Under the pieces are notes generated by a model. That model was not told the DNA's origin. It worked only from the letters and a program-made list of their open reading frames with translations, and did not search any database. From Bryobacterales bacterium (lineage in GTDB: Bacteria > Acidobacteriota > Terriglobia > Bryobacterales > Bryobacteraceae), in the NCBI GenBank assembly GCA_003136575.1, contig PLEX01000177.1, positions 1-43,431 on the forward strand: a stretch of 43,431 nucleotides of DNA. The letters run 5' to 3'. How positions within the stretch are numbered: position 1 is the stretch's first letter; each line of letters opens with the position of its first letter. A program made the translations under genes and the position numbers. This document shows positions 15,889 to 23,480 of the stretch, in pieces.

Positions 15889-17294
15889 CGCCGCGGGTTC
15901 TTTTGACGCACGCGAATCACGTCCGATCCGACGCGAAACAGGAGGCGCGGATGCAGCCGTATCCGCCCCTGCAGACGCTGCTGGCTGCGGCCGTTTTGCG
16001 TGAACAGGGAATTCCGGTGTCGTATTTCGATCCCGCATTGGAAGCCACATTGGAAGACGTCCGCGCGGGATTCCTTGGGGCCATCGCGCGTGAAGAGCCG
16101 AATCTGGTCGTCGTGTGTGACGACGACTTCAACTTTCTTACCAAGATGTGCCTCCTGCATAACCGGACTCTCGCGATCTGGATGGCGGAAACGGCGCGGG
16201 AGGCGGGAATCCCGGCCGTTGCCCACGGGTCCGATTCGACCGATCACGCCGCGTTCTACCTGGATTCGGGCTTCGCGGCTGTGATCACCGGAGAAGTGGA
16301 GAACGGCTTACTCGAATGCGTCCGGAGTCAGCCGTTGAGCTCCATCGGTGGTCTGGTGTTTAGAAATGCGGATGGCACCCTTCATTACGGCCCCAAGCCA
16401 ACCCCGCGGACCGATCTTGACGCTCTTCCGCTACCGGCCTGGGATCTCGCCGACATTCCTCGCTACCGCGACCACTGGAAGGCTGCCCACGGTTATTTCT
16501 CGCTGAATATGGCGTCGAGCCGGGGTTGTCCGTTTCACTGCAACTGGTGCGCCAAGCCCATCTACGGCGACGGCTATCGCGCGCGGTCGCCCCGGGCGGT
16601 GGCGGCGGAGATGATGTTCCTCCGCAACGCCTACCAACCCGACCAGATCTGGTTCGCCGACGACATTTTTGCGCTTTCATCGCGATGGACGTCCGAATTC
16701 GCGGATGAAATCTGTCGAATTGGCGCACGGATTCCGTTCAAGATGCAATCCCGTTGCGACCTGATGACACGCGATTCGGTGGCCGATTTGCGCCGGGCCG
16801 GATGCGCGGAAGTGTGGATGGGTGCGGAATCCGGCTCCCAACGAATTCTGGATGCCATGGAGAAAGGCATCTCGGTCGCCGACATTTACAAAGCGCGCGA
16901 GAACCTCCGACGCGAAGGTATTCGCGCTTGTTTCTTTTTGCAGTTCGGCTACCCCGGCGAAGAGTGGGGCGAGATCGACGAGACGATCCGAATGGTGAGG
17001 GAAGCCGGGCCGGACGATGTGGGTATCTCGGTTTCTTATCCGTTGCCTGGCACGCGATTCCATCAGATTGTAGGGGCGCAACTTGGAGGGCAAGCCAACT
17101 GGAGACAAAGCGGCGACCTCAGCATGATGTTCCAGGGAGCCTACTCCACCGATTTTTATCGTGCTCTCGCGGACGCGATCCACCTGGAAGTGCGCGGGAC
17201 CACCACAAGTTCCGCGAGTTCGGCCAGCGCAACTGATTCATGGCGGCGCGTACATGAATTGCTCGAAAGCGCCAGGCTCGCCGAGGTGGCGTGA
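15882..17294 (+). CDS. Cobalamin-binding-domain radical SAM protein 2
   Basis: A 470-residue protein. A B12-binding-like domain (about 1-150; YPPLQTLLAAAVLREQGIPVSYFD, VITGEVENGL) precedes a linker with DLDALPLPAWDL and the radical SAM motif CPFHCNWC (Cys216, 220, 223). The barrel contains WFADDIFAL, GAESGSQRILDAMEKGIS and FFLQFGYPGEEWGEI, and the C-terminal part YSTDFYRALADAIHLEVRG is typical of this class. No D-x-H-x-x-G cobalamin motif is present. It resembles the next protein in the run over its whole length, including NWC after the first two cysteines and the SQRILDAM stretch, which suggests an old tandem duplication. ATG 15882 overlaps the previous stop. Reaction and substrate are unknown; C-methylation or an oxidative rearrangement are the usual outcomes in the family. 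Confidence 0.85.
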   Translation: MLTPRVLLTHANHVRSDAKQEARMQPYPPLQTLLAAAVLREQGIPVSYFDPALEATLEDVRAGFLGAIAREEPNLVVVCDDDFNFLTKMCLLHNRTLAIWMAETAREAGIPAVAHGSDSTDHAAFYLDSGFAAVITGEVENGLLECVRSQPLSSIGGLVFRNADGTLHYGPKPTPRTDLDALPLPAWDLADIPRYRDHWKAAHGYFSLNMASSRGCPFHCNWCAKPIYGDGYRARSPRAVAAEMMFLRNAYQPDQIWFADDIFALSSRWTSEFADEICRIGARIPFKMQSRCDLMTRDSVADLRRAGCAEVWMGAESGSQRILDAMEKGISVADIYKARENLRREGIRACFFLQFGYPGEEWGEIDETIRMVREAGPDDVGISVSYPLPGTRFHQIVGAQLGGQANWRQSGDLSMMFQGAYSTDFYRALADAIHLEVRGTTTSSASSASATDSWRRVHELLESARLAEVA

Positions 17295-18637
17295 TGCGCC
17301 TGCTGCTGACCCACGGCTACTTCCTCGCCGAAGATCCGAAGGAACAACAGATCATGAGGCCCTATGCGCCTCTGGGTATTCTTTATCTTTCTTCCCACTT
17401 GCGCGGACAGGGTTTTGACGTGGACGTTTACGATTCCACATTTGGAACCTTCGCGGAGTTGTCTGCCAAACTTGCGGCTGGCCCGGCGGGAGTCGTCGGC
17501 ATCTATGGCAATCTGATGACCCGCGGGAATGTCGTCAGGATTGCGGAGGTTGCCAAAGCCGCCGGATGGCTGGTAATTCTTGGCGGCCCCGAACCGGTCA
17601 ATTACGCCGCCGAGTTTCTGGCGGCAGGAGCCGACCTGATCGTCGCCGGTGAAGCGGAACATTCTCTCGAACAACTTATGCGGGCCGATTTCGACCGCGC
17701 CGCGTGGGCCGCAATTCCGGGGCTCGTATTCATGGCCGATCACGGCATCGTGAACACCGGATCACCGCAGTTGATCGCCAATCTGGACACTCAGCCATGG
17801 CCCGACCGCGAGCGGGTCGATATTCCCCGCTATCTGGAGACATGGCGGATTCACCATGGAGAATCTTCCATTTCCGTGATTACGGCGCGCGGGTGCCCTT
17901 ACCAGTGCAACTGGTGCAGCCATTCCGTCTATGGCCACTCGCATCGGAGGCGCAGCGCCGTTTCGGTGGCTGCCGAAGTGGAATGGCTGGTCGATCGTTA
18001 TCGGCCCGACATGTTGTGGATAGCCGACGACGTTTTCACTATCCATCATGGATGGCTTTCCGAATACGCGAACGAGATGGCCCGGCGTGGAATCCGAATT
18101 CCGTTCGAATGCATCACGCGCGCCGATCGCGTGAACGAACTTGCCGCGGATCTGCTGGCATCGCTCGGCTGCTTTCGTGTCTGGATCGGCTCCGAGAGCG
18201 GATCGCAGCGAATTCTGGACGCCATGCAGCGTGGCGTTACGCTGGCTCAGGTCCGCAATGCCGTTTCGCTTTGCAAATCGCGCGGGATTGAGACCGGCAT
18301 GTTCCTGATGTGGGGTTACGATGGCGAAGAGATTCACGACGTCGAGGCAACTGTCGACCACGTGAAACAATGCCGCCCCGACGTTTTTCTCACCACGATT
18401 TCATATCCGATCAAAGGCACGCCGTATTTCAATAAGGTCCGCGACCGGGTTGTATCTCCCGGTCCGTGGCGTGAATCGACCGACCGGGAGTTTCGCATTC
18501 GGGGCCGCCATTCGCGGGAGTTTTACAGGCATGCCGACGATCTCCTCAGGAGCGAAATGGCCGAGACTCCCGACAACGTCCATATCGCCGCGGTCCGGCA
18601 GGGCCTCGCACTCACCTCCGGGGAGATTGAGGCGTGA
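17294..18637 (+). CDS. Cobalamin-binding-domain radical SAM protein 3
   Basis: A 447-residue protein from ATG 17294, which shares one base with the previous stop (GTGATG; the GTG at 17291 is the alternative). The N-terminal domain has MRPYAPLGILYLSSHLRGQGFDVDVYDST, VILGGPEPVNYAAEFL and DLIVAGEAEHSLEQL. The iron-sulfur motif CPYQCNWC lies near residues 201-208, followed by WIADDVFTIHHGWL and IGSESGSQRILDAMQRGVT. The closing FYRHADDLLRSEMAE parallels FYRALADAIHLEVRG of protein 2. The paralogue relation to protein 2 is visible by eye. As with its neighbours, the cobalamin domain lacks a histidine ligand motif. It probably acts on the same or a later intermediate as protein 2. Confidence 0.85.
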   Translation: MRLLLTHGYFLAEDPKEQQIMRPYAPLGILYLSSHLRGQGFDVDVYDSTFGTFAELSAKLAAGPAGVVGIYGNLMTRGNVVRIAEVAKAAGWLVILGGPEPVNYAAEFLAAGADLIVAGEAEHSLEQLMRADFDRAAWAAIPGLVFMADHGIVNTGSPQLIANLDTQPWPDRERVDIPRYLETWRIHHGESSISVITARGCPYQCNWCSHSVYGHSHRRRSAVSVAAEVEWLVDRYRPDMLWIADDVFTIHHGWLSEYANEMARRGIRIPFECITRADRVNELAADLLASLGCFRVWIGSESGSQRILDAMQRGVTLAQVRNAVSLCKSRGIETGMFLMWGYDGEEIHDVEATVDHVKQCRPDVFLTTISYPIKGTPYFNKVRDRVVSPGPWRESTDREFRIRGRHSREFYRHADDLLRSEMAETPDNVHIAAVRQGLALTSGEIEA

Positions 18638-19383
18638 CAGTTCTTTCCGGGCAGGGATTCGACCGCATCGCGAGGGAGTATGCGACTCTGTGGACGGGAA
18701 CAAAGGCGGGACAACTCCAGCGCGAGGCAGTTTGGCGTCACACATCTCACGTGTTTCAATCCGGAAACCGCGTTCTCGATCTTGGGTGCGGGGCGGGTGA
18801 AGATGCGCTCATGCTGACGGCGCGTGGAATTCACGTAACCGGCATCGATGCATCGGTAGAAATGGTCCGAATCGCATGTGAGCGGGGAGTAGATGCGCGA
18901 CATCAGGCCATCGAAAATATCGCCGGGATTCCCGGGATGTTCGATGTTGTCTGGTCGAATTTCGGCGCGCTCAACTGCGTTGAACGATTACCGGACCTGC
19001 GTGAGCTACTCACGCGCGCGGTAAACCCCGGGGGCTGGCTGGTTGTTTGTCTCATGAGCCGCGTCTGTTTGTGGGAAACGATCTGGTATGCGCTCCACGG
19101 GCGTTTCCGCAAGGCTGTGCGTCGTTGGAGTGGAGAGGCAAAATCATCGGTTGCCGAACGCGTTTTCTACCCAACCGTTTGGTCCGTGGGCCGCGCTTTC
19201 GCACCGGATTTCACGCTGGTATCCGCGAATGGTATCGGCTTCGCCGTGCCCCCTTCCTACGTGACCGGAATCCCCAACGCAGTTATGGATCGCCTGGCTG
19301 CGCTCGACGGACACGTGGCGTCGTGGCCGATTCTGCGTTCACTCGGCGATCACCGCCTTCTGATCTTCAGGAAATGCCGGTGA
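18634..19383 (+). CDS. Class I SAM-dependent methyltransferase 1
   Basis: A 249-residue methyltransferase of the methyltransf_11/25 type. Motif I is RVLDLGCGAGEDAL (46-59), followed by GIDASVEMVRIA (acidic SAM-ribose motif), FDVVWSNFGALNCV (motif IV region) and VNPGGWLVVCLMS. The C-terminal 80 residues (SVAERVFYPTVWSVGRAFAPDF, GIGFAVPPSY) form a substrate-side cap. GTG 18634 overlaps the preceding radical-SAM stop (GTGA), which fixes the start. It uses SAM for a conventional polar methyl transfer, to O, N or a carbanion, which complements the radical enzymes on either side. The acceptor is unknown. Confidence 0.88.
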   Translation: MTVLSGQGFDRIAREYATLWTGTKAGQLQREAVWRHTSHVFQSGNRVLDLGCGAGEDALMLTARGIHVTGIDASVEMVRIACERGVDARHQAIENIAGIPGMFDVVWSNFGALNCVERLPDLRELLTRAVNPGGWLVVCLMSRVCLWETIWYALHGRFRKAVRRWSGEAKSSVAERVFYPTVWSVGRAFAPDFTLVSANGIGFAVPPSYVTGIPNAVMDRLAALDGHVASWPILRSLGDHRLLIFRKCR

Positions 19384-20186
19384 CCCAAATGGACGCACCC
19401 GCCCGCCGCACATTTCTGGCGCAATATGCCATCATCCGGCATGCCGAAGGCCGTGGATCGAACGATCCGGAATACTATCGCGCACTGCCGTGGCGCGACC
19501 TGAGCGGCAAAAACAGCGGCCAATGGGCGATCCGTGCGCGCAGTTATCGTCATTTCGAGCGAACCGTTCTCCGCGACATCGAGCGCACTGCCCGGCGTCC
19601 GCTGCGCATCCTGGATCTTGGCGCAGGCAACGGGTGGATGACGAATCAACTGCGCCAGCGTGGGCACCGCCCCATCGCGCTCGATATCTTTACGGACGAA
19701 CGCGACGGTCTGGGCGCTCTCCGCCACTATGTCTTGCCGCTGAACGGGATCGCGGCGGAATTCGACGTCTTGCCGTTTCGCGATGGCTCCCTCGATGTGG
19801 CTATCTTCAATTCGTCGCTTCACTACTCGTCGGATTACCGAAGAACGCTCCTGCAGGTTCGCCGCTGCCTGCGTCCGGATGGGCGCCTGGTCATTATCGA
19901 TTCACCCGTCTACACGGCCGCCGAACACGGCGAACGGATGCGGGCCGAACGCCGCGCGCAATTCGAGTCCACCTACGGGTTCCGCTCCGATTCGCTCGGC
20001 AGCGTCGAATACCTGGACGAGCCCGCCCTTGCGGCGATTTCAATCGAACTCGGTATCGCGTGGAAACGAAGTTATCCCTGGTATGGCTGGCGCTGGGCGT
20101 TGCGCCCATGGCGGGCGCGCTTCGCCGGACAACGGCCCCCCTCGCGCTTCTTTATTCTCAGCGGACAGTTTCGGGGTGCGCCATGA
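19380..20186 (+). CDS. Class I SAM-dependent methyltransferase 2
   Basis: A 268-residue methyltransferase. Motif I is RILDLGAGNGWMTNQL (76-91), then ALDIFTDERDGLGALRHY, FDVLPFRDGSLDVAIFNSSLHYS and VRRCLRPDGRLVIIDSPVY. The C-terminal segment from about 190 contains FESTYGFRSDSLGSVEYLDEP. GTG 19380 is chosen over ATG 19374 because AGGAA lies six bases upstream of the GTG and the GTGA overlap with the previous stop repeats the pattern of this operon. An unusual N-terminus (residues 1-60) contains PEYYRALPWRDLSGKNSGQW, seen in acidobacterial methyltransferases linked to polysaccharide or secondary metabolism, which may bind the acceptor. It is distinct from methyltransferases 1 and 3, not a copy. 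Confidence 0.85.
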   Translation: MTQMDAPARRTFLAQYAIIRHAEGRGSNDPEYYRALPWRDLSGKNSGQWAIRARSYRHFERTVLRDIERTARRPLRILDLGAGNGWMTNQLRQRGHRPIALDIFTDERDGLGALRHYVLPLNGIAAEFDVLPFRDGSLDVAIFNSSLHYSSDYRRTLLQVRRCLRPDGRLVIIDSPVYTAAEHGERMRAERRAQFESTYGFRSDSLGSVEYLDEPALAAISIELGIAWKRSYPWYGWRWALRPWRARFAGQRPPSRFFILSGQFRGAP

Positions 20187-21661
20187 TTATCCTGCTGCAT
20201 CCGCGCACGGGCAAACCGAAAAACCGTCGTTTCCCGCTGGCGATACTCTCTATCGCCGCCGTGCTCGAGGGGCACGATGGAAAAGCTGGTGAAGATTACG
20301 CCATCGTGGACGGCAATCTGGATCCGAACCCTGGCAACACGCTCGATCAACTGGCATCCGGCCGGAATGTCGAATTGCTGGCCGTCTCCGTTATGCCCGG
20401 CCCGCAGATGGTTTCCGCCGTGGAGTTGTGCCGCGCGTTCAGAAAACGGTACCCCGGAGTGCCAATCGTCTGGGGCGGGTATTTTCCTTCCCTGTATACC
20501 GACGCCGCGCTCAATGCGGGCTACGTCGACTATTGCGTCCGTGGCCAGGGCGAAGAGACATTTCCCGAGCTTCTGGAAGCTCTGCGCGGTTTCAGGGCTC
20601 TGAAGAATGTTCGGGGGCTTTCCTTTACAGACGCCTTCGGATTACATGTGCACAATGCCATGCGGCCACTGCGGTCACCCAACGACTTCCCGTGGTTGCC
20701 CTATCACCGTCTCCCGGTGGAAAAATACTTACTCCCCACCTTCCTCGGACACCGCACAGCAGTACATCAGGCCAGCATCGGATGCCCCTATCGATGTCAG
20801 TTTTGCGGAGTCGTGCCCATTTTCGATGGGCGGCAGAAAACCGAGACGCCGCAACGAACAGCCGCCGTTCTGACGCATCTGCGACAGCAATACGGCATTG
20901 ATGCCGTGCAGTTTTACGATAACAATTTCTTCCTCAATGAAAGCCACGCGCGTGAACAGGCCGAACTCATCGCGCCACTCGGCCTTCGCTGGTGGGCCGA
21001 GGGCAGGATCGACGCATTTCTCCGCTACTCCGACGCCACGCTCCGCGCTATGCGCGAATCCGGCGCAACCATGATTTTCTTCGGTGCCGAATCGGGTTCG
21101 GACAAAGTGCTGGCCAACATGAATAAGCAAATCACCTCGGCCCAGACTCTGGAACTGGCGGCACGCATTCGTCAGTTCGGCATTATCCCGGAGTTCTCAT
21201 TTGTTGTTGGCGATCCCGCCAATCCCGAAGAAGACACCCGTGCGACAATCGACTTCGTTCGCCGGATCAAACGCCTCAATCCCGCTGCCGAGATCATCGT
21301 GCAGCACTACATACCGGTACCGAATCCCAACGGCATGTACGGTTCGGTTGAGGACCAGATCAGGTTCCCGTCCACGCCGGACGAATGGGCGACTGACCGT
21401 TGGCTCAACTTCACGATCCGGCAGGACCCGCAGCTGCCGTGGCTGCCCCGCGCCGTTCAGCGCCGCATCGATAACTTCGAACTCGTGATCAATTCGCGTT
21501 GGCCAACCATACAGGACGTCCATCTGCCTAAGTGGGGCCGCTGGATGCTTCAATCGCTGAGCGGCTGGCGCTACGCGCTTGGCTTCTATGGTTTCCCTGT
21601 CGAACTCGAATGGGCGCAGCGATTCGTGGCGTTGCGTAAGCCGCGCTGGGAGAGCCTCTGA
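20183..21661 (+). CDS. Cobalamin-binding-domain radical SAM protein 4
   Basis: A 492-residue protein. The N-terminal domain has RRFPLAILSIAAVLEGH, VSVMPGPQMVSAVELC, VPIVWGGYFPSLYTDAAL and YCVRGQGEETFPELLEAL, a clear B12-binding fold of this class, again without D-x-H-x-x-G. The radical SAM motif CPYRCQFC gives Cys201, 205 and 208, and GAESGSDKVLANMNKQ and FVVGDPANPEEDT follow. The C-terminal region (from about 380) has HYIPVPNPNGMYGSVEDQI and a Trp-rich segment (LPWLPRAVQRRIDNFELV). It is less similar to proteins 1-3 than 2 and 3 are to each other. ATG 20183 overlaps the methyltransferase stop (ATGA). Its product is unknown; sequence style is nearest to the HpnP/BchE-like superfamily. Confidence 0.85.
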   Translation: MIILLHPRTGKPKNRRFPLAILSIAAVLEGHDGKAGEDYAIVDGNLDPNPGNTLDQLASGRNVELLAVSVMPGPQMVSAVELCRAFRKRYPGVPIVWGGYFPSLYTDAALNAGYVDYCVRGQGEETFPELLEALRGFRALKNVRGLSFTDAFGLHVHNAMRPLRSPNDFPWLPYHRLPVEKYLLPTFLGHRTAVHQASIGCPYRCQFCGVVPIFDGRQKTETPQRTAAVLTHLRQQYGIDAVQFYDNNFFLNESHAREQAELIAPLGLRWWAEGRIDAFLRYSDATLRAMRESGATMIFFGAESGSDKVLANMNKQITSAQTLELAARIRQFGIIPEFSFVVGDPANPEEDTRATIDFVRRIKRLNPAAEIIVQHYIPVPNPNGMYGSVEDQIRFPSTPDEWATDRWLNFTIRQDPQLPWLPRAVQRRIDNFELVINSRWPTIQDVHLPKWGRWMLQSLSGWRYALGFYGFPVELEWAQRFVALRKPRWESL

Positions 21662-22335
21662 TGCCGCTGACTGCTGCCGAGGGCTACCGGATCTGGTCTG
21701 ATCGTTACGATTCCGACCCTAATCCTCTTCTGGCTCTTGAGTCGCGGGTTCTCGCACCGCGTCTCGGGCCTCTCGATGGCCGCAGTGTTCTAGACATAGC
21801 GACGGGGACGGGGCGCTGGATGTCTCATGTCGCTTCTCTCGGCGCGCGCGCGGCAGGGCTGGATAGCTCCCCGAGTATGCTGGGTGTTGCCGCCCGAAAA
21901 GCGCCGATTTCCGGCCGACTGGTTCTGGGTGATGCGCGCTCGTTGCCTTTTCGGTCGGGGTCGTTTGATCTCGCCATTTGCTCGTTCGCTCTTAGCTACC
22001 TCCCTTCCGCCACTGTCGCGCTGGGTGAAATGGCTCGCGTCGCACGCTGCATCATCGTCAGCGATCTGCATCCCGAGGCCATGCTGGCGGGATGGACCCG
22101 ATCGTTCCGGAAGGACGGTCATTCCTGGCGGATCGAGGACTTCCACCATGCCCTGGCGGATCTGGACCGCGTCGCAAAGGCCGCGGGCATGAGACTCCGG
22201 TGGACAGCTGAAGCCGCTTTCGATCTTCCGGAATTGCCGCTCTTCGAACTGGCGGGCAAGGGCCACACCTTTGCCGAATTGAGCCGCACGCCTGCTGTTT
22301 TCGCCGCGTCCTGGGTGAACGACTCATGCAACTGA
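21661..22335 (+). CDS. Class I SAM-dependent methyltransferase 3
   Basis: A 224-residue methyltransferase of the methyltransf_11 type. Motif I is SVLDIATGTGRWMSHV (42-57), GLDSSPSMLGVAARK carries the acidic SAM contact, and LPFRSGSFDLAICSFALSYLP is the post-motif II/IV region. The segment DLHPEAMLAGWTRSFRKDGHSWRIED (read as two shorter stretches) resembles small-molecule O-methyltransferases such as those acting on quinones or polyketides, but this is a weak hint. ATG 21661 shares a base with the previous stop (TGATG). It overlaps the next gene by ten bases. Being the third distinct methyltransferase in the operon, it implies at least three separable methyl-transfer or SAM-dependent steps. 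Confidence 0.85.
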   Translation: MPLTAAEGYRIWSDRYDSDPNPLLALESRVLAPRLGPLDGRSVLDIATGTGRWMSHVASLGARAAGLDSSPSMLGVAARKAPISGRLVLGDARSLPFRSGSFDLAICSFALSYLPSATVALGEMARVARCIIVSDLHPEAMLAGWTRSFRKDGHSWRIEDFHHALADLDRVAKAAGMRLRWTAEAAFDLPELPLFELAGKGHTFAELSRTPAVFAASWVNDSCN

Positions 22336-23480
22336 CCGGAGCCAGAGTTGCCGCGGGGCCGGCCTCCACCAATCGCCGCGATCTCACCATCCGTGGCGGT
22401 CGCATTTGTCTTTCAATCACGGCCGGTCAAGGTGAACGGGAGATGGATCTGACCGGATACCTGATACTGCCCGGCTTGATCAACGCCCACGATCATCTGG
22501 AATTCAATCTCTTCCCGCGCCTCGGTCGCGGCATTTACCCGAACGCCCGGGAGTGGGCGGCCGATATCTTCCATCCCGACGTATCGCCGGTTAGGGAGCA
22601 TCTCTCAATACCGAAACCCGTCCGCCTGGCCTGGGGAGGGCTGCGCAATCTGCTGAGCGGAGTCACTACGGTGGCGCATCATAATCCTTATGAACAAGCC
22701 GTCTTCGACCGCAATTTCCCCGTACGCGTGATCCGTCGCCTCGGATGGGCGCACTCGCTGGACTTCAGTCCGGATCTTGCGTCGCGCTATCGCGACACTC
22801 CACACAACCGGCCTTTCATCCTGCACGCCGCGGAAGGGGTCGACGAAAAAGCCGCTGGCGAGATCGCACGTCTGGAGCAACTCGGAGTACTCGGGCCGCG
22901 CACCGTGCTGGTTCACTGTCTCGCCGCAGTCAATGCGGACGTCGATCTGCTGCGTCGCCGCCGGTGTTCGGTCATATGGTGCCCGGACTCCAATCTGGCG
23001 ATGTTCGGACGCACGGTCACGGATGAATTACTTCAATCGGATATCCCCATCGCACTCGGCACGGATTCCGCACTTACCTTCCCCGGCGATCTGGCCGATG
23101 CACTCCGCACCGCGCGCGGCCGTGGCGTAACCAGGGATTCACTCTACCGGATGGTGACCTCAACGGCGGCGGATATTCTGCGGCTTCGCGACGGGAGCGG
23201 CTCCATACGGCAGGGCGGCGTCGCGGATCTGATCGCAGTGGAAGACCGCGGCCAGACACCGGCAGAGGCGCTTCTCGATCTGCGCCCGAGCTTCGTCATG
23301 ATTGGTGGCCGCATCAGGCTGCTCTCGGGTCTTCCCGATTCGGGCAAATCCCTGAATCCCATTTACGTGGAAGGCCGGGGAGAATTCCTCGTCGACGCGG
23401 ATGTAGCGTACCTTAACGACCAGGCGCGGATAGCTCTCGGTCCCGATTACAGCCTGGCCGGAAGGCGTGTGGCCGCATGA
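22326..23480 (+). CDS. Amidohydrolase, ATZ/TRZ (deaminase/chlorohydrolase) type
   Basis: A 384-residue metal-dependent hydrolase. The metal ligands follow the standard pattern: H55-D-H57 in LPGLINAHDHLEFN, H167 in FILHAAEGVDE with Glu170 as catalytic acid, H197 in VLVHCLAAVN and D247 in IALGTDSAL. CPDSNLAMFG (219-228) matches the CPxSN motif of deaminases such as SAH/MTA deaminase and guanine deaminase. An N-terminal and C-terminal beta-sandwich of the composite domain is present (TIRGGRICLSI; GGVADLIAVEDRG). The reaction is hydrolytic removal of an amino group or similar leaving group from a heterocycle or amide. It overlaps the methyltransferase by ten bases and the next gene by four. That position suggests it hydrolyses a pathway intermediate. 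Confidence 0.88.
   Translation: MQLTGARVAAGPASTNRRDLTIRGGRICLSITAGQGEREMDLTGYLILPGLINAHDHLEFNLFPRLGRGIYPNAREWAADIFHPDVSPVREHLSIPKPVRLAWGGLRNLLSGVTTVAHHNPYEQAVFDRNFPVRVIRRLGWAHSLDFSPDLASRYRDTPHNRPFILHAAEGVDEKAAGEIARLEQLGVLGPRTVLVHCLAAVNADVDLLRRRRCSVIWCPDSNLAMFGRTVTDELLQSDIPIALGTDSALTFPGDLADALRTARGRGVTRDSLYRMVTSTAADILRLRDGSGSIRQGGVADLIAVEDRGQTPAEALLDLRPSFVMIGGRIRLLSGLPDSGKSLNPIYVEGRGEFLVDADVAYLNDQARIALGPDYSLAGRRVAA

Noticed and set aside
19490..20182. Upstream extension of radical SAM protein 4
   Set aside because: It is an Arg/Pro-rich shadow of methyltransferase 2; the ATGA junction at 20183 fits the operon pattern.
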